This document shows, piece by piece, positions 42,690-55,229 of a stretch of 64,000 nucleotides of DNA (positions are counted from its first letter, which is position 1; each line of letters starts with the position of its first letter). The notes below the pieces were generated by a model. It worked only from the letters and a program-made list of their open reading frames with translations. It did no database searches and had not been told where the DNA came from. Source of the DNA: Takakia lepidozioides (Eukaryota > Streptophyta > Takakiopsida > Takakiales > Takakiaceae); contig CM060734.1 in the NCBI GenBank assembly GCA_030704615.1, positions 23,994,001 to 24,058,000 of the forward strand, in the 5' to 3' direction. The position numbers were made by a program, and so were the translations under genes.

Positions 42690-43153
42690 ATTTGCAGATG
42701 CATTGCCCGCTGGGTAAAACGCCCCCGCCACGCGGCGGGGCGCAGCTCCGCGCGTAGCGGTCCAAGCCGTGGACCGCTGCGGTTAACGCCGGCGTCCGCC
42801 GGTCTATCTCAGCTTTTGGTTATCCCGCGGGTAAAGATCCGCACCCTGCTCGCATTCTTCAGGGCCTCATGCCTGAGTCACGCGGCTGATGTACTTGATC
42901 TCAGTATGACTTAAGGTTAGCGTTGGGGCCCCGCTCCCCGTACGTCGTGGCTGGGCCACGGCTGCCTCCAAGCTTTTAGTAATCGAGTGCCTACTCTCTA
43001 GGCGCAGCACCCGGGCTCCTCCCGGGCTGCTCGCGACCTTGGGGCAGCTGCTGTCAAGCGAAATCAGCCCGCCGAAACCCCAAGACAAAAAAAATACAAC
43101 CCACCCTCCCTTAGGCCTCCATGGCTTGCTAGCCGGGGGGGGGGGGGGGGGGG
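42690..43153. other. GC-rich island of consecutive hairpins ending in a G19 run
   Basis: In an otherwise AT-rich area, about 400 bp hold a series of strong inverted repeats. Examples are GCGGTCCA/TGGACCGC, GCCCCCGCC/GGCGGGGC, GTGGCTGGGCCAC and CCCGGGCTCCTCCCGGG. A run of 19 G (43135-43153) follows. No convincing reading frame is present. It could be a non-coding RNA gene, a structured repeat, or organelle-derived DNA; I do not recognise it. Confidence 0.45.
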
Positions 43154-43164
43154 ATTAGCACATA

Positions 43165-44500
43165 GTGGCCTTATATCATAGATCCAGCCTACTGGCCTAC
43201 CTTTGTCAGAGCTGGCTATATTTCAAATTAGTAATCAAACACAAAGATTCATTCTTCAAACAATTCAAATACAAGCCTCTATTGGTACCCTTTCCAATAG
43301 GCTATGGGGTTCTTCCCCTTGTCAATTCTAGACACGAAATAGTGGGATTCCACAATACACTCTCATCTTTTGAAGAACCTAAATCAGATTTTCAACTTCA
43401 AGCTTTGCTTGGAAAATAAATGAATCACATACGTAAATGGTGAAATGATAAGATGGGATCAACCTTTCTATGCGAGAGTGCTTGGGATGCTCTATCGACT
43501 CAAGTAATGGTACTCTATGCGGCCTCCACTTGGGCTCTCGTCCATAAGTCCACACCAGCCCCTCCTACTCGTCCTCAAGTCACTTTCCTCTACATGAAAT
43601 TGCCCTCTTCCTTCACAAATGAAATGGCTCAAAGGCCCACAAGCTAGGCCACTTGCCTTAGCTCACAAGAATTCTACCTAACTAGGGAGCTTCAAGCCCC
43701 ACTCCCTAGGATCTAGCCTCCTCAAGCCTCAAACTAACAACACTACAACAACAAGAGAAAACTAAGCAAGAGAAAGAACTAGATGAAGAACAAGGGAAGC
43801 CTTGCCCTTCTTTTATACTGTTTTTGAGCCTAATAAACTAATGGAAAATATTCATTAAACTATTGTTTCCTTGGAGGATCTATAATATAATATTCAACAT
43901 GGATGAAAAGTCTTAGAGGCAAATGAAAGCTGGCTTTTCCTCCATCCAATTGGATGACCAGTTGGCGCGAGTTGTCATTTCATCCATCCAGCTCCTCAAG
44001 GCGAATTCCAGGATTTTTCATCCATCCAAGAAGTAGAAATGCAAATAATAGGCTCCGTGAGTGCCGTCGGCCCCGCTGTTAATCAGCTCATAAATCACCA
44101 AACTTGGTGACAAACTACAATTATATATCCCGTATCAGTCTGTAAATTCTCAGCTCCATCGGTGGTAAAAAGTTGCGCTTCTTGCCATTTGTCGTATTTT
44201 CGCGACACACAGATTTTGTGGTATTTTTGGAAATCAAATCCCTGGTGATGGCTCTGGGGTCTTTGACCCTGCCACTGAGTCATAGGTTGTCCGGAGTCCC
44301 CTCCAGTTGTCCCGCATCGCTAACAAGTCCACGCTTCGCCGTTTGAAGTCGTCCTGACCTGTTGTCATTCCGATGCGGCCTAATTGCTTTGTGTCAGAGC
44401 CCAAGGTAGATGATGACTTTTTCCACGGAGGGAAAGCGCACCAACGCCTTAAAATAATGTAAAGGGGTGAAATCTGGCTTGGACCCACCAGTGGTTATTT
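43165..44500. other. no supportable gene
   Basis: A short plus frame (43165-43419) includes PFPIGYGVLPLVNSRHEIVG and could be a protein scrap, but nothing supports it. The rest of the stretch to 44500, and on to about 45000, shows no repeat or domain I can name. Confidence 0.3.
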
Positions 44501-45089
44501 TATTATTTACGCATGCATGTTCTGGACTAACGATTGTAGTGGCAGGGATGAGCCCTCAGCGAGATTCATTCATCCGATAGGGCCGCGACAGTTCCCCGCG
44601 GCAGGGAACGGTTTCCGGGTGTTCTTCGGTTCTCATTGGGTTCCCACAGGGTGCCCAAGGGCATCTTTAGGCACCAAGGGTATCTTTGGATTCCCCACAG
44701 GATTTCCCATAGGGGAGGTATTTTTCCTGATTTTCTTAATTTCTTTTATTTTCCAATATTTCTGATTTGCAAAATTGCTTAAATAGGACAGATGCACGTG
44801 GTGCACGTTATAGCCTGAAGGGCGTTGATTAAACTGATTGAACTTATTGAGTTAAGGGGCTTAGAACCACCTTATTGAACTTGGTGAACCTATTGGATTA
44901 TGATAGGTATTTTGGCCACTCCTTTGCTAAGACAAAGTATTTTAGGCACTGGGGTAGGAAGCGTTGGCCCTTCCATCAGAGATGACTTGAACTTAAGCAC
45001 TCGGTGGAGGAGGGGCATTGGGAGAGGAAGATTTTCCTTCTTCTTCCTAGGCTCGGCAGGTGCCTTGTAAAGGGATTAAAACATGTCCC

Positions 45090-45938
45090 GGCTATAGGCG
45101 GCTCGGGGGCCTAGGTGGTAGGAATTAGACAATAAAACATATAGAACTGCTTGGCATTACAAAGAGAGGGTGCGCAGGGAAGTGGGAGTGTGGGATGAGA
45201 GGAAGTGAGAGGAGCTCGGAGCGAGGAACTGGTGTTGTTGTCTCGGTTCGAAATGCAGTGGGTGACGAGGGAATTTGGACAAGTGGCAAACAAAAGCGCA
45301 TCATTTAATATGGCCGTACCCAAGAATGAGGCGCAACATTTACTTCGTGGTCGGCTCCATAAAACCGCTCGTCCCGCGAAAGACCTCCAGGGTAGGAGAT
45401 GGCACCAACATGTTCATCCAAGTCCATCCCAAGATGGAAAAACCGCGCCGAATTTCCATGCGTGTGGGCTCTCACGGAGTCGTGTTGGGGGGAGAGGGCT
45501 CCACGTGGATGCCAAAGTTCATCCCCCGGATGGAAAAATGACGCCGAATTTCCATCCGAGAGGCTGGGATGAAGTCGTATCGGGGGGAGAGGCCGACACG
45601 TGGCTGCCAAAGTTCTCGGGGGCCTAGGCGGTAGGAATTAGACAATAAAACACAAAGACTTGGAAGGCAATTGCTGAGTAGATTGTAGGATACCGTAGGA
45701 CTTAGAAACGCAAACTCGCCCTGTGAAGAGGAGTACGTGATTTCTCTTTGCCGGTAGGACTTAGATAGTGATCATAGCCACCATGTACGACCACGGACCC
45801 CCCTGCACTAACCGCAGTCGGGTAGGTTCAGTGAGCCCAACCTACACCGCAACTTACCACGACCCCCCTAGACTAATATGCCGTCACCCTGACCGCGCGC
45901 GCTCAGGGCTCGTCATATAAATGGTGCGTCTGCCGGGA
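45090..45938 (+). repeat. probable LTR end region and primer site of a gypsy element
   Basis: CTCGGGGGCCTAGG(T/C)GGTAG, AATTAGACAATAAAACA occurs at 45098 and again at 45617 as a direct repeat. Between them, two copies of a unit containing ATGGAAAAA...GCCGAATTTCCAT and GGGGGGAGAGG...ACGTGG...TGCCAAAGTTC lie in tandem (about 45420-45610). At 45922-45938, TGGTGCGTCTGCCGGGA resembles the tRNA-derived primer site of some plant gypsy elements (TGGCGCCG..GCCGGGGA form). The gag frame starts 340 bp later. Exact LTR limits were not found. Confidence 0.4.
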
Positions 45939-46278
45939 TGTGAGTAAATAGTCAGGGTGTCCTGATGTTTGAATGGATGAATGATCGCTATTTGTGCTCA
46001 TCTTTGTTTTTGCTTATGTTTTCCACATGATATTGCTTCGTTTTTATTTCTGTTTGCCACACACTAGTGAAGATGGATACCCCAGTGTAGTAGGCATTGT
46101 TTAAATTTCTTGTGAGTACTAACGTTGTGGCTACAGTTGAGATCGACAGGGCATGCCTAATACGCTACGACGATAAGGTATGAGAATCTCAAACATTATT
46201 TTTAGCCAGTCTTGAGCGCTATTTATTTTGTCCATTGTGGCAATACTTTAATCTGGTAAGCCATATTTTCTTCGCATC

Positions 46279-48651
46279 ATGGGTAATGGTTGGAAATATA
46301 GGAGATGGATTACCCAATATTGCATGTGGTTTATTGGCATTTGTATGCGCACTTTATGGAAGACTGTTAGGTCACCCTTGATAGGAACTACTTGGGAGAT
46401 ACTAGATCAGGAATTCAAAGACATTATAAGGATAGAGAAAGAAGGGTGGGTTGAGAACCTGGATGAACCAGTCATTGAAGAAATCCCACCTATTAGTTCT
46501 AACTCTGACTTGTCTTCAGTCACAGCACCATTAGTGCTATCTCAACCAATTTTACCTATAGTTGTGGAGGTACCCATTGTGGTACCTATTGGTTTGAGGC
46601 CTTTACAAATTCCTGCTAGTTTACCTTATTTTTCTGGAGAGGCTCAAGAAAACCCCGGAAATCATGTTCAGGGGTTTATTCAAATTTGTTATTCTAACCA
46701 AGCACTTGATAATGCTTATTGGCTTATTTGGTTTCCCAGTACATTAAGGGGCAAGGCGTTGACCTGGTATTGGCAACAGCCCAATGGGTGTTTTGTTACT
46801 TGGGACCAGATCCGGGATGCCTTCTTGAGTCAATTCCGTGGAGTACACCAATTCGCTAGTATTCTGATGGCACTGGCGCGGATCCGCCAAGGCCCTATAG
46901 AGGAGATAGTAGACTTCGTGATGAGATTCCGGGAGCTTATGGGGCTCCAAAATCCGTTGACACCCTTAAACGATGAGGCGCTCAAAGATTGTTTTTTGAG
47001 TGGTTTACGAGAAGCTATTCACCTTTATGTTTTGCAGCAAAGGCCTGCAACACTAGCAGACGCTATTACTACAGGGAAGGAGTTCGACAACATGCACCAG
47101 CAAGTGCAACGAGCCAAGAGGCCGGAGCTTGCATTACCTCCCTACATCACCATCGAGCCCGCCACTGAGCCGGTTCCACTAGTAGCCATTCAGCTAGCTG
47201 TACATTATACGCCCTCGTATGTCGGGGGAGCGAGGCCATATGTTCCAGCAACGGCTACAGGACCAGTTGCGGCCCCTTCAGTACCACAGTATGCTCGTGC
47301 AGTTCCCATCAACTCACATGCGGATTCAACCGGATAATCCGATTTGCGGGTGGGCCATCTAGAAGCACATGTGACACATCTCATGAAGACGGTCGAGACT
47401 ATGACTGATCGCATGAGTTCCATCGGTCAACAGATCACCAACTATGTCGACTATCGAGACACGGTCCCAATGGAAGAATCGGGGCCCAATCCGGCAAAGA
47501 TATGGTATTCCAAATGCAACACAACAGGTCACGCTTCTCAACATTGTCTTTATCCCATTCGGAAAAGGCAGGTAAGCCGAAACCCAAACTATCAGGGTAG
47601 GCAAAAGGATCAGAACAACCGGTCTTGTGATCAAAGAAATCGTCAGAAATGTGGGAGAACGACCCACCGAATAGAAGAATGTTGGAAAACCATTGTATGT
47701 CATCATTGTGGTAGACAAGGTCACTCATTTGACAAATGTCCCCGCAGGCAAGTGGACCGACCCACACCTGCCACTCAACAACAAGTGGAGAGAAATCTAG
47801 CTAGGCAAGGGGCTCTTTTTTCAGATCAGTGTACGACTGTTCAACCAACTTCTGTGCCACTGCAGCCTAGCAGGCATTTCGCTACGCCAACACAAATTGC
47901 GCAACGGTCTAGATCAGATCAAGTAGGCCCATCATATTCCAGAGGCAATGCAGCTACCAAGCAAGCGTCCCGAGGAGCATTCTCCAATCCTGCGGCTCAG
48001 ATAGCCCAGGGATCTTCTAACATATAGTCTCTCTCTCAAGATATAAGGGTGCAGGAAGAACATCAGGTGTTGACTTTGGCGGTGCCCCTGCAGCAGTAGA
48101 CCAACGTACAAAACCAAGCGGTGTGCCAACCAGAGACGCAACATAAAGTGAATTGGGTTGCGAGTGAGCCGAGGGCTACTCTAACCATACAAGCTAGCCC
48201 TGAGAAAGGTAGCTATGCAGATATGACCAGGCAACAAAGAGATACGCTAGGTAAATGACCTGGGTATGTGGTGCTTGAGTCCACGTCCTCTGCCTCGGAG
48301 CAGGACGATTTAGATTTTGCCATGATGAAGTCTGATACGCAAAAGGTAGCAACGACAGTGCTTCGCAAAGAAGACAACATACGACCGAAGGAGAAGGAGG
48401 CAGAAGCAGACCCCTTAGTGGTGAAATCAACGCCCTCCCTTCCACCCGCGGCAAGACCGAAGGTTTCGGCATTTCGACCGGCAGTATCGGCAGGGTTGCC
48501 CAAAAGAAGAACATCCTTGACCATGCGGTTCACCGATGAGCTAGAGCCGTACAATCTATTGGAGGACCTGCGCCAATTCAAGCAAACATTACTCTTGCCC
48601 AACTCATTACTATGGTGCCAACAATTCGGCATGCACTCAAGGCTTCATTAG
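46279..48651 (+). mobile_element. Ty3/gypsy gag (capsid and zinc knuckles), three or more stops
   Basis: One reading frame runs from 46279 to 48651, interrupted by stops at 47335, 48025, about 48098 and about 48257. It encodes a capsid-type domain (LPYFSGEAQENPGNHVQGFI, ALTWYWQQ, FLSQFRGVHQF, FVMRFRELMGLQNPLTPL) and a nucleocapsid with one intact CCHC knuckle (CHHCGRQGHSFDKC). Two further knuckles have lost a cysteine. The frame continues into the presumed protease linker. The stops make it non-functional. It does not belong to the family with the PHD finger as far as the sequence shows. Confidence 0.8.
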
Positions 48652-48727
48652 TGACAAAAAGGATTGGACATTCAGCCCATCTCATCATATCAGCGCGCAA
48701 GTCGATCCGGGACCAGTTGAGATTGAA

Positions 48728-49264
48728 GTGAAGATCGTTGACTGCATTATCCGACGCTGTTTAGTGGATGGCGGGAGTTCGGTAACCATCATGCCTCTCT
48801 CCACCTTGTCCAAGTTAGGATTGAACATGACAAGGGAATCCCCCTTGACTATCAGGATGGCCAATCAACGGAGGATCAGGCCAGTGGGCTACATAGCGAA
48901 CGTCAAAATGAAGACGGGTGGCTACACGTACGCAGTGGACTTTCAAATCATTGAATTTCCCATCGACGAATATTCTTACGCCCTCCTATTGGGGAGGCCA
49001 TGGTTAGTCCAGTCTCAAGCACGAACGAACTGGGGGGCAGGCACCATCACTTACGGGGTAAGACCTTACACTACTACTGTTGCATTTCTTTCTGGAGCAC
49101 CTCACGAAGAAACGGATGAGGATGAGCTCAGCATGATTGGCTCTGAAGAGGAGTCTGCAGACTTGAGTGAGGAGGATTTGTGGTCAGAGGGAGAGCTCCT
49201 CCACACCTCACACGCCCACCGAGTTTTAGCAACAGCTACCGCGCCTCACAGGGAGGTTAAGTGA
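48728..49264 (+). mobile_element. gypsy retropepsin-like protease region
   Basis: The frame, shifted by one relative to gag, reads IIRRCLVDGGSSVTIMPLST then LGRPWLVQSQARTNW, the aspartic protease of gypsy elements (D-G-G-S at the active site, ILGRPWL flap-side strand), followed by an acidic linker with EESADLSEEDLW. Confidence 0.75.
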
Positions 49265-49376
49265 AGAAAGATAAGACTAGAAGACATAGAAATGACGAGA
49301 TTTTGGACATGAGAATTGTAGAGGAGGTCGACCTAGAAAGGGATGTCATGAACATAGCGCCCCCTACATTCCTTAT

Positions 49377-50880
49377 TTGCAGCAGGGATCAAACGGATCT
49401 CGATTTGAGCCGAGGTTGTGTTTCACATCGGAACCAACGACGCAGTTGATTGACATGGCAATTGGAGGAGAGTCACCAAAGATGGTGAAGGTGGGAGCCC
49501 ACTTGACAACAGAGCAGGCCTTGGAGTATCATGCACTATTCAAGGAATTTCGGGACATCTTTGCATGGTCCTATACCGAATTGAAGGGAGTGCCTTCTTA
49601 CGTGGCAATGCATTCCATTCCCCTAATTCCAGGAGCCACCCCAAGACGACAACGCAAGAGAAGGGTGAACCCCAACTTAGCACTGCTCATTAAAGCAGAG
49701 ATTGAAAAGCTGCTAGCCGCAGAATTTATTTTCCCGGTGAAACATTAGCATGGCGTGTCTCGATGGTGATCGTCCGAAAGAGAATGGAGGCCTAAGGGAT
49801 GCGTGGATTCACCCCCTTAACAAGGGTGGAACAAACAAGGATCATTTTCCCTTGCATTCATAGATACTTGTTGGAAGAAGTCGCAGGGAAGGAGCTCTAC
49901 CTCCTTCATGGATGGATTTTCAGGGTACAACAGGTATGATTGACCAAAGGACGAGTGTTGGAAAACCACCTTATTTCACATGGGGTCACCTTTTGCCATA
50001 CACAGATGCCCTTTGGCCTGTGCAAACGCACCACTGACGTTTTAGGGGTCCGACATATGCTTCTCAGACAATCGTGAGAGAAATTTGGTCATCTTCGTAG
50101 ATGACTTTTGTTGCAATGGGGATGCAAAGATCACGTTGCAGCATTACGGGAGTGCTTCATCCGTGCAGGGAGAAGAATGGATCTCTCTCAACCCAATGAA
50201 GTGCGTGTTGCAGTCACACATGGGACTGTACTAGGGCACATAGTGTCCAAAGATGGCGTGGCGGACAGATCCAGCAAAGGTGAGCCATTAGTCGAATTGC
50301 CCGCACCAGAGACATCATCTACGGTGGAAGGGTCATTGCCAACAGGGGGTTATAGGAAATTATGAGACAGATGCAGCAGAGGCCTTACCTCTGACTCGAT
50401 TATTGAATGAAGAACCAGGTATTTCCTGGGATTACGGGTGTCAGGAGTTTTTGAGACACTCAAGTAGGCTGGTGTTCGCTCTCGTTTTGGCCGCTCCCGA
50501 CTGGAACAGGCCTTTCCATGTTTACGTTGATGCGTCAGCGGTGGCCGTAGGCTATGCCAACTAGATGCTGATGGCCAGATCATCCGATATCCTCGCAGAC
50601 GGCTGACATTCGCCGAAACGATGTATAGCACCACGGAGAGGGAGGCTCTGGAATGATTTTTGCCGAAAGAAGTATCGGCATTATTTGTTGGAGGACACTT
50701 TCAATTTTTTTGTTGATCACATGGCATGACGATAACTGACAACAAACCCGATTTGACGGGGAGAATACCAAGTGGGTTATTCTGCTTCAGGAATTCGACT
50801 ACAAGATAGTCTACAAGCCCGGAAGGCTTAATGCTCAGGCCAATCACCTTTCCCGATTGTCGGAGGAAACATGGGACGAG
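49377..50880 (+). mobile_element. gypsy reverse transcriptase and RNase H, heavily decayed
   Basis: 49377-49748 carries the RT entry region (EFRDIFAWSYTELKGVPSYV, PNLALLIKAEIEKLL). Beyond it only scraps are readable in shifting frames: MPFGLCK near 50010, VIFVDDFCC near 50090 (YxDD region), GHIVSKDGVA near 50235, and KPGRLNAQANHLSRLSE near 50815-50870. Integrase is not recognised downstream. 50900-51990 shows no supportable gene. Confidence 0.75.
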
Positions 50881-51991
50881 CCTATTGACGATGACCTGGT
50901 TGCAAAGGAACCATAGAAATAAACATGCCTACAATCTCAACTCTCCAAGTAAAAAAAAACTCCCTCGTTGAGGATCTGCACAATGTCCGAGGGGTTTCAT
51001 TTCCCATTCTGGTCTTACGCAATTTATCAAGGCAGATGAGAGCTTGACAACGTGCATTCGTATGCGTTACCACAGGGGAGTTCCCCGTGGTTAACTTGCA
51101 GGTCCAATTTGATTGAAAGAGTGCGTTACATGTGCGTTGGCCCTCTTTAACCGCTTTTGGCTTCTGCCCACTTGGTCAATACTCAGTGGCTACAATGATG
51201 ATTGGTAGGATTTTGTGACTCGATGCAGGGTGCACTTCCCCTACATAGTCGATCCCCACTTCTCAAACGGAGAAAAGGGGAGAGTGGGAACTAACGGCAT
51301 TCCGAGCGTGTGATCCGCTTGGCGGACCATTACAAGAGTCGCATTTTTGCACATGCATGTGCGCATCTTTGACATGGAGGGCCAGTAGTATCTTGCCCGT
51401 CAAAGCCTTCTGCACTGTGAGCCGCCCTGCAAAGTGTCCTCCGCACTGCTAGCATGGGCTGACTCGAAAATCTGGGGAACCTCCTCCGGGTGACGCATCG
51501 CCTCAAGAGGTCCATCCAATCCCCTTCATAAAGTTGCCCCTCTACAAGAACAACTTCATGCGCGCAGTCGAAGCCTTCGTCGCAGCATGTCGACCAATCC
51601 TGGGGGAAATTCCAGGGTGCTTAAATATTGAGCTATGTGTTCATACCATGGAGGAACGGTCTCTATGGAGAACAAAAATGCATCGTCGGCCATTCCGGTT
51701 ATAACTTCTCGAATTTGCGGGACTATTGCAGTGGAATCTAGGGCGACCGTTCACGTCGCCTACAATCATTGTTTAGGTATGGATAATAGTTTGCGGTCCT
51801 GTGATAGCCATATAGCAAACCACGCGAGACCCTATTCCGCGTACTGGGCAATATCGTAACCAACCACCATGTGTGTGTGAACGGGTGGGAACCACAACAT
51901 GCTCTAAAAACATAGTTGAGGGGAAGAGGAGAGAAGCTTTCTTTTAGGAGAGAGAAAAACGCACGGTAGGTATGTTTTTTAGGCTTTAAAC

Positions 51992-52560
51992 TTGCTTCTT
52001 TTCCGCCCAGAAATGCGCTTTGCGCTTTCTGTTTCGGGCCCCTCCTTCGGGCAGCGGGCAGAGCAACAAGCTATTTTTGCAGAGATTGATGCCTTTGCTA
52101 TGAAGGAAGAGGGCCCAATAAAACCTTTTTTTAAGAGGCCTCAGTGGAGGATCCTTGAAATTTTTTTGGCTCAAGATCATCATGGCAAGTTCCGACCTGC
52201 ATGGAATGCCCGACTTGAAGTTGTACTAGAAAATACTTCCTCAGAGATCACTCAAGGATCAGCTATTGATCCCTTAACTGCTGCCCTTGTGACTCCTTCA
52301 TTGGTGCGAAAGGTCAAGAATGTCGTTGTCCAGACGTCTTCGCATTTGTACACACCAGTGCCTAGGGGAGGTAAAGCAGCCTTGGATGGCCAATCATGGG
52401 AACCAAGGGTTTATCTGTTCACCAGACTCATCACTTAGATGCACTTCAAATCAGGGAAGAAGAGTTCCAAGTGCACTTCAGCAGGATTGAGCTCTGTGCA
52501 TCAATAATGGAGGAGGCACGTCCCTTCGAGCCCACATGGTACAATCTTGGATCAAGATCA
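51992..52560 (+). pseudogene. unrecognised protein fragment with one frameshift
   Basis: Frame 51992-52438 reads EMRFALSVSGPSFGQRAEQQ, PFFKRPQWRILEIFLAQDHH and SEITQGSAIDPLTAALVTP. A change of frame near 52390 continues as DALQIREEEFQVHFSRIELC and EARPFEPTWYNLGS. The composition is protein-like, with no known domain. It may be a host gene fragment or part of the neighbouring element. 52560-52944 shows nothing further. Confidence 0.35.
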
Positions 52561-52944
52561 TGAAGGATGCCAGGTAAGTTAAGGGGTTTACATAGGTATC
52601 TACTCATATGTGCCGTGGACCTTCGTACTTCCTTTTTGGAAAAGAGACAAACCAAACTCATACCTTCACACATTAGGGATCTAGAATTTTTTCTCTGATG
52701 GACGTTGAAGGATATTGTGATCTGGTGACCTCAGCAAGCTGTCTGAAGGCATCTCAAGGTTTTAAGCACATAAAAGTCTCCATGTGTAGCAAGGATGCCA
52801 GTCAGTGGCCGAAGCTAAGGTGCTTGGTCTTTGAGTTAATTATCTCTTGTCTGAAATAATTAACAAATTTATGTGGCCAAAACTGAACTGCATTGTGACA
52901 AAGAAATTGCTATGTGGGCGTGAGTGAAGTTGGCAGGTATAGAC

Positions 52945-53714
52945 CAGTGTTGGCCGGGTATAGCACTCTACCCCGGTTAGTGAGTCGGTTATCACCCTGG
53001 TTAGTAGGTATACATAACCGCATACATGGTATTTCTACAAAACAGAGCAAATAGATAACCGACGGTTGGGAGGTGAGTATGTATATGTATATGTACCCTA
53101 TATTAAGGTTAGCACTACACTCTATACCCGGATTAGTAAGGCGTTTTGACCACCCCTAGAACGGTTAAGTATACGACACGCCTCCTCACACAACGCAACT
53201 GCATTGATTGCCATGATTGCTTGCATGCCTCACTATTGGCAACTTTTGCAAGAGATGCGCTCAATATGTATAACTTATTGCTATGTTAAATGTTAGCCAA
53301 CTTCCCTCTTTGGCTTTCTTCCTTTCTTACTTTAGTCATTTTATTTGTCATTGTCTCATGTACTTGGAGCATTCTAGCATTACCTATCTATTACTCATAT
53401 TTATTAAAGGTTCTCATCTTCATTTGGATGTCATGTGGGAATTGATTATTTTTAAAAAAAATCATTGAGAAGTGCCCATTCAATATATTATATGTAACCG
53501 CCAATTGCATATATATCCGCCAATTTTAGGACACCTCTAACCGTCCTATTCATAACCGTCTAAATTTGAAGAATTTTGTAGAATAGATAACCGATGGATA
53601 TACTAAAATAAAAAAATATATCCTTATACATAACCATGGAGTGTGTCCATCCCAAAAATATTGAAGTAACCTTAACCAGCGGATATGTAAAATTCTTATA
53701 ACCGGCCAACACTG
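52945..53714. mobile_element. hAT-type MITE, 770 bp
   Basis: The terminal inverted repeats are CAGTGTTGGCCGG at 52945 and CCGGCCAACACTG ending at 53714, 13 bp perfect. The flanking 8-mers are GTATAGAC (52937-52944) and GTTTGTAC (53715-53722), an imperfect match (5 of 8) of hAT target-duplication length. The interior is AT-rich with many ATAACCG/CGGTTAT motifs near both ends, a usual subterminal feature, and no transposase frame. Confidence 0.7.
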
Positions 53715-54139
53715 GTTTGTACGTGTGGCTGCTTGAGCTCGTCTCTATGATTATTTGTCTATGAGATGTACAAGGATTAGTTGTTCGGCAGCTGGAACAA
53801 TATCCACTAGTTGGCTACTGCTTCCAGGGCAAGAAAAGCCTGCAAAGGCTCCACCACCCCTTTGCTCCTGGAGATACTTAACTGTTGTGTCATAGACCTA
53901 GGTCCATGTTCAAGCTAGCGGAATGGAAGCTAAACATGTCAGTACTTTCAGTCAAAGTGTGCAATTTTGAAGCAGCCAATAACTTGCACTTATATTGTTT
54001 TCTTTGCTGGTGATTTATGGGGCAGTGACATGAGTGAAGTTGTCAAGTTGGGGGAAGGCACATTTGGAGAGGCTTTCAAAGCAGGTGGCAATGTTTTCAA
54101 GATTGGACGGCAATCTCCAAGTCAATGGTGAAATGCAGA

Positions 54140-54374
54140 AGGTAGTAATCAGATGCTTACCAAAAAAATTCAGCCCAACCATGCAACATTTGTTCGCATC
54201 TGCAATGCGTGTGCCAGCCTGGAAGCCCTGGAAAGAGGGCCAGAGGTCCATGATTTTGTCGAAGCTGAAATTGTACCATATGTCATTCTGAACGTCACTA
54301 TCCACCAATGCGTATGCGAGCATGGCGGCATTGGAAAGGGGCGCAGAGATCTACAGCGACATCGTCAAAGCTAG
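54140..54374 (+). pseudogene. pentatricopeptide-repeat protein fragment
   Basis: The frame reads IQPNHATFVRICNACASLEA, LERGPEVHDFVEAEIVP and then IHQCVCEHGGIGKGR. This is the PLS-class PPR pattern (I.PN..TF...L.ACA.L..L..G...H......, ...MYAKCG.I). About two repeats remain. PPR proteins act in organelle RNA processing. It is a small degraded piece, without start or neighbours of the same family. Confidence 0.55.
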
Positions 54375-54479
54375 AATTATATAAGCTAGATGACACTATG
54401 AACATTGCCCTCGTGGACAACAATGCGTGTTAGCATGTCAGCAATGATGTTTATTCGGTAGTGAAAATAGGTCTCCGGA

Positions 54480-55150
54480 AAATTCCACTGCCTAGTATAT
54501 CGGGAACAAACTGTTAGCATGTAGTATTCAATAGTAACATGTATATCTAAATGTTTCCACTGCATAGTAATATACTCAACTACACATCAGCATTGGTTTT
54601 ACTCAGTAGTGAAATAGGTATCCATTGCATAGTGATATTGGAAACTACCTATCAGCATGTGCTAATCAGTAGTGAAATTTATATCCTTTATGCCTTCAGA
54701 CCGTCCAATGGGCCCTCGATGGCCTGGACGTTAAAGAAACTTTATCTTATCTTATCTGGAACTTGCCACTACATAGTAATCTATTCAACTACATGTCAGC
54801 ATGTCTTGATAATACATCTTGCTCATTAGTGAAATGTGTCTAGATATTTCCACTAATTGTAACAACATCAACTACACGTCAGCATGGCTTGGTAAGAATC
54901 TTACTCAATAGTAAAATGGGAGATAGTTCCCTTACATAGTAATACTTTCAACTACATGTCAGCACATGGTACGTCACTTCTTACTAAGGAGTGAAAATCA
55001 TGGTCATCAATAGTCACTATATAGTAAATCATTCCACTACACGTGTACTGATGTAATGAAACGTATTACTACCACGTGTAGTGGTGTAGTGAAACTCATT
55101 CACTACCAGGTGTACTACTGTAGTGAAACCTGACACTGCCCGAACCCCTA
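54480..55150. repeat. degenerate tandem repeat, unit about 80 bp
   Basis: Roughly eight diverged units of the form CCACTGCATAGTAAT...CAACTACA(C/T)GTCAGCATG...TTACTCAGTAGTGAAAT. The last two shorten to CACTAC.ACGTG and GTGTAGTGAAAC. It is followed directly by the 5' end of a LINE-like element. Confidence 0.6.
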
Positions 55151-55229
55151 CCTGAAAAAATTGGTGGGCCCCAACATAGTGAAATATTTTCACTGCCTGA
55201 AACGACTACCCATTTTACTTCACTACATG

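Noticed and set aside
42795-42850. U2 snRNA, from TCTATCTCAGCTTTTGGTTA.
   Set aside because: Similarity to the U2 5' end is short and the branch-recognition and Sm sequences are not found downstream.
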